The position numbers were made by a program, and so were the translations under genes. From Flavobacteriales bacterium UBA1959 (GTDB lineage Bacteria; Bacteroidota; Bacteroidia; Flavobacteriales_D; Sanyastnellaceae), in assembly GCA_002336085.1 (NCBI GenBank), contig DDEH01000057.1, positions 1-27,923 of the forward strand: 27,923 nt of DNA, read 5' to 3'. Below, one piece after another: positions 7,766 to 15,037 of this stretch; position 1 is the stretch's first letter, and every line of letters begins with the position of its first letter. A model generated the notes under the pieces. It did not search any database, was not told the DNA's origin, and saw only the letters and a program-made list of their open reading frames with translations.

Positions 7766-9415
7766 TTGAAACTGAATCATCAAAGCCTCTTCAATGACAT
7801 AAGAAGGAATGGCGAATCCGATTCCTTCCACGCCTAATCCCAGAACCTTTTCATTGATCACCCCAATCAACGTTCCTTCTGAATCAATAAGCGCGCCTCC
7901 GCTATTGCCTGGGCTGATGCTTACGTCGGTTTGAATTAAGGTGCGCTCGCCGTCCTTCCGTTTGCCTGAAATAATGCCTTTTGTCACGGAAGCACCAAGG
8001 TCAATGTCATAAGGTGTGCCCATGGCATATGCTTCTTCTCCAACATTGATTGATTGAGAAAGATTCAAAGCAAAAGGCCGCAGCCCTGTTGTATCGACCT
8101 TGAGCAAGGCAAGATCAAAAATCGGATGGTATCGGAGGATTTCAGCTTCTGCCGTAGTGCCATTGTTGAAGTAGACAATGTACTGCAAAGAGGTGTCATT
8201 AACCACGTGATGATTGCTGATAATGAGTCCATTGGAGTCTATTATGCAGCCACTTCCGTGGCCGTCATTGGCTGCGATAGTGACCACAGATTCCAAGGCC
8301 GCAGCCACCTTGCCCGCAGGCTGTGCTCGCTCGGAAATGTAGATGGTCTCCCAATCTTTTTGCCATTCTTTCTCCAAGTTTTCAATGCGATTAAGGCGAC
8401 GTTTCAATTCCGGGTTTTCGACTGCTAAGAACATAGATTCTACCATGGCTTCAGCGATTAAGTCACGATCAAAGCCAGGGTCTGAAAAGTTGTAAAGTGA
8501 CCAGTTGGACTGATTTGTAATGGTGACGGTGTCGGTTTTCAATCCAAAGGCATTGTAGAGCCACCAATGGGTTTTTAAGTTGTACTTGACGATGCCCTGG
8601 ACGCGGTGCTCATTGACTTCAGACAGTTGTCCATTCAACAAAATGGCATCGCCTTTGTGAAACATTCCGTCCATCATTTCAGGCAAGAATCCCTGAGTCC
8701 GTAGAGCATCATTCAAATCATCATCGAGGTTGGAATATTGGATTTCTACTGGCTCATCCGATGAGCTGGTGAATTCTACTCGGTTATCGTTGTAACGATC
8801 AATGGATTGAAAATACATCCATGAATGTCCGCCTTCTGGGATGTCCATATGAAATCCTTCCACACGAAGTGGCGGACGTTGTGGATTGGCAACTGGGTGA
8901 GGTGCCAATGGCGGGAAGGAGTAGGACCGGGAAAATACCCGTCGAGGTTTGCTGAAGAGGCCACCTATATTCAATGCTGCAGCGCCAAAGGCTGCCACTG
9001 CAATTCTCGGCTCCTCAAAATTGCTCAAAGCCAAGCTTCCAATTCCGGCTGCGGCCAGTGCACCTGCCGCATCGGAAAATTTAAACGGATTCAACTGGTT
9101 AGGGAACAGAGGGTGGACGTTGGGGTAATATCCCGGACTTTCCAAACGAATGAGGTGCACGGGATCTTTATTGCTGAGGACTACAGTACCCACACCTTCC
9201 CCGATGGGTTGATAATGAAAGCCTTCGTTCCAATTCCAGGCGTCTTTGAGTAGTGTTACTCCATCCCGATCGGAGTCGTCCACGCCCACGGTAGATCGGG
9301 TGTTTCTGTTCAGTGCCGAACAGCTTGAACCTGCAACAATGAGGGCCACAAAACCCAGAGCTAACCCTGAATAGGTCAGAGCTTTTGTTGGACATAGCTT
9401 GCAGAACAACGTCAT
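7760..9415 (-). CDS. Lipoprotein trypsin-like serine protease (HtrA/Deg-type) with unknown N-terminal region
   Basis: A 551-residue envelope protein with a lipoprotein signal (hydrophobic stretch ending VAGSSC, lipidated Cys32). The C-terminal 180 residues are a chymotrypsin-fold protease: GSGCIID (387-393), His403 in SNHHVV, Asp434 in FDLALLKV, and Ser505 in SPGNSGGAL, so the triad is intact. No PDZ domain follows; the protein ends about 45 residues after the serine motif, unlike DegP/DegQ. Residues 33-355 match nothing I recognise. They include an Ala/Gly-rich hydrophobic stretch (about 115-152) that could be membrane-associated, a beta-rich middle (185-310), and a charged helix before the protease. 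The gene is transcribed alone, divergent from ligA and convergent with prmC. Substrates are unknown; envelope protein quality control is the likeliest role. Confidence 0.85.
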   Translation of the reverse strand: MTLFCKLCPTKALTYSGLALGFVALIVAGSSCSALNRNTRSTVGVDDSDRDGVTLLKDAWNWNEGFHYQPIGEGVGTVVLSNKDPVHLIRLESPGYYPNVHPLFPNQLNPFKFSDAAGALAAAGIGSLALSNFEEPRIAVAAFGAAALNIGGLFSKPRRVFSRSYSFPPLAPHPVANPQRPPLRVEGFHMDIPEGGHSWMYFQSIDRYNDNRVEFTSSSDEPVEIQYSNLDDDLNDALRTQGFLPEMMDGMFHKGDAILLNGQLSEVNEHRVQGIVKYNLKTHWWLYNAFGLKTDTVTITNQSNWSLYNFSDPGFDRDLIAEAMVESMFLAVENPELKRRLNRIENLEKEWQKDWETIYISERAQPAGKVAAALESVVTIAANDGHGSGCIIDSNGLIISNHHVVNDTSLQYIVYFNNGTTAEAEILRYHPIFDLALLKVDTTGLRPFALNLSQSINVGEEAYAMGTPYDIDLGASVTKGIISGKRKDGERTLIQTDVSISPGNSGGALIDSEGTLIGVINEKVLGLGVEGIGFAIPSYVIEEALMIQFQR

Positions 9416-9427
9416 TTTTCAAAGATG

Positions 9428-9450
9428 GTCCATTGTGGCAATTGATGGAC
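9428..9450. promoter_or_regulatory. Dyad in the htrA-like/ligA divergent intergenic region
   Basis: The 135-bp gap 9416-9550 must hold promoters for both divergent genes. It contains GTCCAT (9428-9433) and ATGGAC (9445-9450) as a perfect inverted repeat with an 11-bp spacer. The element ATTGTGG inside it (9432-9438) recurs at 9479-9485. This could be an operator or a 5'-UTR hairpin for the protease gene, whose ATG lies 13 bp away. I found no full TAnnTTTG box for either gene; the nearest is TAACTTTA at 9539-9546, too close to the ligA ATG to be convincing. Confidence 0.2.
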
Positions 9451-9550
9451 TTCCATGCGTTTGATGTTTTCCTTCTCAATTGTGGATTTCTTGTACCTGA
9501 AAGCTATCAAAATCTTTCGCAATGATGGTGGGTCTTTTTAACTTTAAAGC

Positions 9551-12037
9551 ATGGCAGATTGGTCCAAGATAGAAGGTCTCGTAAAAGAGGAAATTGAACA
9601 GCTACGTATCGATTTGCATGCACACAACCGCAAATACTACGTAGAAGCCAACCCCGACATCAGTGATCGTGATTTTGATATTTTGATGGAGCGCTTGATT
9701 GCTCTAGAAACGGCGCATCCCGATGCGCGAGATTCAAACTCGCCCTCAATGCGTATCGGTGGCGATTTGACTGATAAGTTTGAAAAGGTCGCACATTCGA
9801 AGCCTATGCTATCACTGAATAACTCCTACAACGCTGAGGAGATTGTGGAGTGGGCGAAGCGATTGGATAAGCTCTTAGAAGGTGAATCCGTAGAATTTGT
9901 GATGGAATTGAAGTATGATGGAGTGGCCATAAGTTTGATTTATGAGCACGGACAATTGACGCGGGCATTGACACGAGGAGACGGCGCGATGGGCGAGGAC
10001 ATTACGGCCAATGTGCGGACTATTCATCGCATTCCCTTGGTATTGTCTGCTGATGCACCAGAGCACCTCGAAATTCGGGGTGAGATATTTTTCCCATGGG
10101 CGGGGTTCAATGCGCTCAATGAGCAGCAGTCAAAGGAAGGAAAAGAACGATTTGCAAATCCTCGAAATACGGCCGCTGGAACGTTAAAAAGCCAAGACAG
10201 CAAAGTTGTAGCTTCTCGTGGTCTTGATTGCATGCTTTACGGCTTGGTCGATCCACCTGAAACTATCGTGGCGCATGGAGATGCTATCAATGCTGCCCGA
10301 GATTGGGGTTTTCCCATTCCTGATGCATCCAAACGCATGGTGGAGATCACACGCGATGTTGAGGGTATTATTAATTTCATTGAGCATTGGAATGAAGCTC
10401 GGCACAATTTGCCTTTTGCGATTGATGGACTAGTAATCAAAGTGAATCGATTTGACCAACAGCGTGAATCAGGCATGACAGCCAAATCACCTCGTTGGGC
10501 CATCGCTTTTAAATTCGAGTCGGAACAGCAAACGACGGTTCTGGAACGTGTCACCTATCAGGTGGGAAGAACAGGAGCCATTACGCCGGTGGCTCAATTG
10601 CGCCCCGTTCTTATTGCGGGTACCACCGTGCGCAGGGCTTCTCTGCACAATGCGGATCAGATTGAAGCCATGGATATTCGCGAGGGCGATACCGTGAAGG
10701 TTGAGAAAGGAGGGGAGATCATCCCCAAGGTAGTTGGAGTTGAATTTGAGGCCCGCCGTCAGAGCAGCCTGCCACTGGTCTATGCAGCGATTTGTCCAGA
10801 ATGCCAATCTGCTTTGGTGCGCAAGGATGGTGAGGCAAAACATTACTGCCCCAATGAATCGAGATGTCCTCCACAAGTAAGGGGGCGCATTGAGCATTTT
10901 GTCAGTCGTAAGGCAATGAATATTGATGGCATGGGGCCCGAGATCATCGATCTTTTGGTGCGGAAAGGTGGTGTGACCACGTTTGCAGACTTGTACGATT
11001 TACATTCGAAATGTGATAACGAATGGCGCGAAAGCACGGTTCAATATAAGGCGCCCGATACGCCAGTATCTGAAGAAAACTTGTTCGTGCAACAGCTGCA
11101 AGCCCTGGCCAATTGGCGATATAGGACGGCATCTGGTGCTCGAAACGTGCATGCGGAATCTGCTCCGATAGGTCGAAAAGCAGTTGCCTCAGCTTGGGCG
11201 GCCAGTCGAAGCGGTGACTCCGCTCTTATGCAGTCCCTTCAATTGCACGGCGCCCCTGATTTTATGGCGACATGGATTGATTTCGTGGAATGCGCCGCCG
11301 CGTCTTTCCCAATGGCTGAGGCCATTATGGAGAGAGCACGTGCGGTTGATTTTGCGGATGAATTGATTGAAGGTGAGCATCGACTGGATTGGCAAGAACA
11401 TGGTTGGGGAATCACGGACTCTGATTGGACATTTTTTCAAATGTATTTGCGAAGGCTTTCCTCGCGGAACCGACAGCGTCTTGGGGAAGTAGAATTAAAG
11501 AATTTACTCGCGTCTATTGGAGCCTCTCGGGTCCAACCTTTCGGAAAGGTGCTTTACGCCGTTGGCATCCGACATGTGGGCATCGAGACTGCCGGACTTT
11601 TGGCGCAGGAATTTGGGTCACTTGCAGCGTTGAGGAGCGCAGAAGAATCCGATATCCTTGCTATTCACGGGATTGGTGCGGAGATCGCAACCAGTGTAAC
11701 GGCATATTTTGAGGATTCCGATCGCACGTCTGCTCTTGATCGGCTTGAAGCAGCAGGAGTGACGATGGAAGTGAGCGAAGCCGATCAAAATCGACGAGGG
11801 AGTGATGCGTTAAAGGGAAAAGTATTTGTCATTACCGGTACACATCTTGTGCCTCGAGAAAATATCGCAGATTTGATCCGCGAACACGGAGGCAAGGTTA
11901 CTTCATCGGTGAGCAAAAAGACATCCTATGTGGTGGCTGGTGAAAAGGCAGGCTCCAAATTGACAAAAGCAGAGGAGCTGGGAGTGGAGGTGTTAGATTA
12001 CCGAGGACTTATGGATACGATTGCCCAGGAAATATAG
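9551..12037 (+). CDS. ligA: NAD+-dependent DNA ligase LigA with large insertion
   Basis: Seals nicks in duplex DNA using NAD+ and is essential for Okazaki-fragment joining. Domains in order: NAD-binding Ia domain (1-75, HNRKYYVE), adenylation domain with the AMP-accepting Lys121 in ELKYDGVAI, OB fold (about 330-400), four-Cys zinc site (C415, C418, C433, C439), helix-hairpin-helix region, and BRCT (about 753-828). All catalytic elements are present, so the enzyme should be active. At 828 residues it is about 150 longer than the usual 670. The excess lies between the normally adjacent segments DLYDL (480-484) and KNLLASIGASR (650-660), listed separately. The start at ATG 9551 matches the family N-terminus. 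The exonuclease-BRCT gene follows after 4 bp. Confidence 0.95.
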   Translation: MADWSKIEGLVKEEIEQLRIDLHAHNRKYYVEANPDISDRDFDILMERLIALETAHPDARDSNSPSMRIGGDLTDKFEKVAHSKPMLSLNNSYNAEEIVEWAKRLDKLLEGESVEFVMELKYDGVAISLIYEHGQLTRALTRGDGAMGEDITANVRTIHRIPLVLSADAPEHLEIRGEIFFPWAGFNALNEQQSKEGKERFANPRNTAAGTLKSQDSKVVASRGLDCMLYGLVDPPETIVAHGDAINAARDWGFPIPDASKRMVEITRDVEGIINFIEHWNEARHNLPFAIDGLVIKVNRFDQQRESGMTAKSPRWAIAFKFESEQQTTVLERVTYQVGRTGAITPVAQLRPVLIAGTTVRRASLHNADQIEAMDIREGDTVKVEKGGEIIPKVVGVEFEARRQSSLPLVYAAICPECQSALVRKDGEAKHYCPNESRCPPQVRGRIEHFVSRKAMNIDGMGPEIIDLLVRKGGVTTFADLYDLHSKCDNEWRESTVQYKAPDTPVSEENLFVQQLQALANWRYRTASGARNVHAESAPIGRKAVASAWAASRSGDSALMQSLQLHGAPDFMATWIDFVECAAASFPMAEAIMERARAVDFADELIEGEHRLDWQEHGWGITDSDWTFFQMYLRRLSSRNRQRLGEVELKNLLASIGASRVQPFGKVLYAVGIRHVGIETAGLLAQEFGSLAALRSAEESDILAIHGIGAEIATSVTAYFEDSDRTSALDRLEAAGVTMEVSEADQNRRGSDALKGKVFVITGTHLVPRENIADLIREHGGKVTSSVSKKTSYVVAGEKAGSKLTKAEELGVEVLDYRGLMDTIAQEI
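11006..11476 (+). other. Lineage-specific insertion in the LigA helix-hairpin-helix domain
   Basis: Codons about 486-642 of ligA replace a stretch of roughly 17 residues that in ordinary LigA joins the first HhH helices to the NLLxAIexSK helix. The inserted stretch is in frame, has no stop, and looks mostly helical; it contains seven tryptophans (residues 492, 522, 549, 575, 614, 619, 626) and several Ala-rich segments. Conserved sequence resumes at RLGEVELKNLL (643-653), which aligns with the usual FGEKSAQNLL. No intein or transposon motif is visible. Boundaries are approximate because they rest on recalled family sequence rather than an alignment. Confidence 0.7.
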
Positions 12038-12041
12038 CAAT

Positions 12042-12959
12042 ATGAATGATACGTTGAAATATGCAGCCATTGATTTGGAGTGCGCTACTAGTGATGTAGG
12101 GAATATTTGTGAAATAGGCCTGGTCATTATGGAGAATGGTAAAGAGATTTTTTCCTTTCGCTCTTTGGTGAGGCCAGTGGTGCCAGTATTCGGGGATTGG
12201 CAGCGGTGGAATCTATCTTATTCACTAAGAGACACATTGTCGGCTCCAAGTTTTTCAGAGGTATGGTCGCGTGTTTCCGATCAAATCAAGGGGGTGCCAC
12301 TGATTGCGCACAATGCGTCTCAAGTGGAATGCAAGCACCTTGGGCATGCCTTTTCCCATCATCAAATGCAAGATGAATCTGCTGCGCCATTTTACTGCAC
12401 ATTGGAGTTGGCCCGCAAGGCATGGCCAGACATTGAAAAGCATGGCATCAAGAGCCTTGCGCGCCTGTTTGATTGGGAGTTAGACCACCACAATCCAGAG
12501 AGTGATGCACGCGTTTGTTCCGCTGTTGTCGAACGAATAGCCTCGGAAAATGGCACGCAATCTTGGGATGAATTGGTTGCTAAGAATCAATGGCAACGGC
12601 ATTCAATCCCTCAATTTCAGAACCGATTAATCGTTCGAGCGAAGCACGCTTCTCCAAAAAAGCGGTCCGATTATATTCAAGACTTGATCACGTGGAAGCC
12701 GACCCTCAAACTTGATACGATGGCAAAGGGTCAATCGTATGTTATCAGTGGATTTGATAACGCACAAAAGCAAGAACTGCGCATGCGGGGCAGCAAGGCG
12801 GGGCTGATGAATCGAAGATCGGTAAATCCACGAGTTGACTTTTTGGTGGCGGATGAGAAGATGGGAGCAGCCAAATATGGGCGTTGCTTGGAGTACAAGA
12901 TTCCCATCATCAGCAAAGAAGAATTTTTGAGTCAGCTTCCCGCACTGGAAAATGAGTGA
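12042..12959 (+). CDS. DEDDh 3'-5' exonuclease with C-terminal BRCT-like domain
   Basis: A 305-residue relative of the DNA polymerase III epsilon-type exonucleases. Exo I is IDLECA (D11, E13) and Exo III is HHNPESD (H150 and D155 with HxxxxD spacing), with CTLELARKAWP and HGIKSLARLF between them as in epsilon-like exonucleases. Exo II is unusual: HNASQVECKHL (90-100) has no Asp at the expected place, with Glu96 one position later than expected. A C-terminal segment (about 230-300), SYVISGF...VDFLVADEKMGAAKYGRCLEY, resembles a BRCT domain. ATG 12042 is preferred over a TTG at 12021 that would overlap ligA. The 4-bp gap implies co-transcription with ligA, whose product also ends in BRCT, so a role in replication or repair is likely. 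This is not dnaQ itself. Confidence 0.82.
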   Translation: MNDTLKYAAIDLECATSDVGNICEIGLVIMENGKEIFSFRSLVRPVVPVFGDWQRWNLSYSLRDTLSAPSFSEVWSRVSDQIKGVPLIAHNASQVECKHLGHAFSHHQMQDESAAPFYCTLELARKAWPDIEKHGIKSLARLFDWELDHHNPESDARVCSAVVERIASENGTQSWDELVAKNQWQRHSIPQFQNRLIVRAKHASPKKRSDYIQDLITWKPTLKLDTMAKGQSYVISGFDNAQKQELRMRGSKAGLMNRRSVNPRVDFLVADEKMGAAKYGRCLEYKIPIISKEEFLSQLPALENE

Positions 12960-12964
12960 TTTTT

Positions 12965-15022
12965 TTAGCGAAAGAGTTCGAATCCTCCGGTCAGCTTTCC
13001 GCGTTGCTCATCTCCACATACGATGAGGTACTCAAGTTTGTAGTAATAGAATCCCTCGGAGACCTCTTCTTCGTTGATTCTTCCGTCCCACTCTACAGGA
13101 TTTCCTTGGCTGCTATAGACCATATTTCCCCACCGGTTATAAATGGAGAGTTTGAAGTCTTGAACAATCGAGAGCAAAGGAAATTGGGGAAAGTCTTCCA
13201 GATAAAGTGTCAGGCGCTCGTTGTATCCATCTTGGTTGGGTGAGATGACGTTAGGGAAGCGCGCAGAACTCGCATCAATATAGGCTTCTGGATCTTGAAA
13301 CACCACTACAGAGTCTTGTCCGAAACATCCATTTTCTTCAAACATAGCGGACAGGAAGTATGTCCCCGGGGCAAGAGCAGTTGGGGAAAAAGGATCGAAA
13401 GCGTTCAGTCCGCCTTCGTTCCAACTCCAGTCCAAAGTGGGCGTGTAATCGAGAGGAAGTACTTCAATTCCGTAGAGGATGGTCGTGGGGTTCGAGCAAG
13501 TTAATGTATCCGCAAAACCAGCTTCGACTTGGGGGTAATTGAAGTCTTCTTCGATTAAGATTTGGGTTGTAGAAACGCAGCCATTTCCTGGATTGTTGGT
13601 ACTTACAGTCCAAATGCCGGGCGTGGTCGTCAGCAAATCAATCGGTTCGTTGGTCCAGGCGAAATTGGCATTATTAGGAGTGGACCATTCGAAAGTTGCG
13701 TCCGCACCTTCGCTGTCGAGTTGCAGCGCAATCGTATCAATCGCACAGTTAATCACGGGGCTTGAAGTGATGATGCTGGATTGGTAGGTCGTGGTGTCAA
13801 TTTCTATGGCGAAATTCAAGCTATCGAGGCACGTTCCATCGTCATAGCTCGCTATCAACCAGTAGTTTCCAACTGCATCGATTGATGTTTCTGTTCCGAT
13901 GTCTTCGTAAGTGGCTCCGGGATCGCTAGATGCCCATGCATAGTCCATTCCAGATGGGAAGTTAGAAGAAGCGATGAGGCCGATAACTGGATTATCACAT
14001 GTCAAGACCATTCCTGGATTCGCAACGAATGAAACTTCCAATTCTTCGACGAGCACGACGATGGTATCTGAAATTTGTGTTTCACAGAAGCCTTCGTAGC
14101 TCACTACGTAAGTTGTACTCGTGTCAGGCGTGCATAGTGTAGTGGCAGCGTTTGGGTCTTCGAGGAAGTCAGTAGGTTCCCATGTGTAATCTGCATTCGG
14201 AGCTCCGGAGACATTGAGTTCGATGCTGGTACCTGGACATATTGCTACGAGTGGGTCGGTAGCGATAATATTTGGAGCTAGGCAAACGCTCTGATTGTTG
14301 TACGAGCCTCCTGTACTCCCGGTAAATCCCCAATAGACGCTGGTCTGTCCGCTAAAGATGTCATTGATTAAGTCCACATTTTCAGCCAATCGAAATTCGC
14401 AGTCGAAATACACCGCCACAATAGCCGTATTCGGATCCCAAGTAATTCGCACAGGATGGTCTTCGCCGTCTTCGATGTTTAGGCCATTGGCATTGGCATT
14501 AACGGGGCCTGCCAATCCCGTAGGAGGGGCGTGATCTACGGATCCATCGGACACGAATCCAATGTGGTCGGTTATGAGGTCACCGAATTGTCCATTTTGC
14601 CATGTGTCGAATTCAATTCCAAAACTGGGGTCAAACCCACTGAAGCCCAATGCACCACCTGTCTCTCCAATTGCGCTGGTGCCTACATTTTGCAAAACAA
14701 AAACCATTCCGTCGGCACCGCTTGTGTCAAAGGTTCCAAAGTTCATGCTAAAATTCAGCTCAAAGGGTTGACTTAGATCTACCTGTTCGCCGTACCACAC
14801 GGTTCCGTTTTGCTTGCCTTGAGTCGTGGTTAGCTGGTAACAATCTTCGCCATTGGAGGATGCTGTTCCATTGAGAAAATAGGTTTGAGCTGGAAGGCTG
14901 TCAAAAGACGAAATCAGGAAAAGCGTGAACAAGACCAAACAAGAATTATGAAAAGATTCTAGGCGAGATGCCTCAAAAAAAATCAACGAAGCTTTAGTGT
15001 TGGCTTGAATCGTAGGACCCAT
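12965..15022 (-). CDS. Secreted L-type lectin-domain protein with T9SS type B sorting domain
   Basis: A 685-residue exported protein, probably a cell-surface adhesin. An N-terminal signal (hydrophobic 28-45, likely cleavage after Ala-Gln 45-46) follows a rather long 27-residue n-region. Residues 47-250 form a legume/L-type lectin-like beta-sandwich (ADGMVFVLQN, LGFSGFDPSFGIEFDTW, DHIGFVSDG, VYWGFTGSTGG). Residues about 256-577 are four Ig/PKD-like modules, several starting with Cys-x-Asn-Pro-type motifs. Residues 588-685 (FPNVISPNQDGYNE, IYNRWGNMVY, WDGR, SEGFYYYKLEY) are the gliding-motility-associated C-terminal domain that directs T9SS export. The lectin fold suggests carbohydrate binding; the ligand is unknown. 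It is last in the minus-strand run, 15 bp after the TonB receptor gene, and converges on the exonuclease gene across only 5 T bases. Confidence 0.88.
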   Translation of the reverse strand: MGPTIQANTKASLIFFEASRLESFHNSCLVLFTLFLISSFDSLPAQTYFLNGTASSNGEDCYQLTTTQGKQNGTVWYGEQVDLSQPFELNFSMNFGTFDTSGADGMVFVLQNVGTSAIGETGGALGFSGFDPSFGIEFDTWQNGQFGDLITDHIGFVSDGSVDHAPPTGLAGPVNANANGLNIEDGEDHPVRITWDPNTAIVAVYFDCEFRLAENVDLINDIFSGQTSVYWGFTGSTGGSYNNQSVCLAPNIIATDPLVAICPGTSIELNVSGAPNADYTWEPTDFLEDPNAATTLCTPDTSTTYVVSYEGFCETQISDTIVVLVEELEVSFVANPGMVLTCDNPVIGLIASSNFPSGMDYAWASSDPGATYEDIGTETSIDAVGNYWLIASYDDGTCLDSLNFAIEIDTTTYQSSIITSSPVINCAIDTIALQLDSEGADATFEWSTPNNANFAWTNEPIDLLTTTPGIWTVSTNNPGNGCVSTTQILIEEDFNYPQVEAGFADTLTCSNPTTILYGIEVLPLDYTPTLDWSWNEGGLNAFDPFSPTALAPGTYFLSAMFEENGCFGQDSVVVFQDPEAYIDASSARFPNVISPNQDGYNERLTLYLEDFPQFPLLSIVQDFKLSIYNRWGNMVYSSQGNPVEWDGRINEEEVSEGFYYYKLEYLIVCGDEQRGKLTGGFELFR
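13292..14044 (-). repeat. Three Cys-containing Ig/PKD-like protein modules in tandem
   Basis: Residues 327-577 of the lectin protein contain three units of about 83 residues. Each opens with a Cys motif (LTCDNPV at 340, INCAIDT at 424, LTCSNPT at 507), carries a central Trp strand (YAWASS, FEWSTP, WSWNEG), and closes with a second Cys (GTCLDS, GCVSTT, GCFGQD), suggesting one disulfide per module. They resemble the adhesion-type repeats common in T9SS substrates. Divergence between units is high, so this is an old protein-level repeat rather than a recent DNA duplication. Confidence 0.6.
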
Positions 15023-15037
15023 TGGGATGGAAGTATT

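Noticed and set aside
11006..11476. Intein or inserted mobile element within ligA
   Set aside because: No intein splice-junction residues (Cys/Ser at start, His-Asn at end), no endonuclease motif, no terminal repeats or target duplication; the segment is an in-frame protein insertion.
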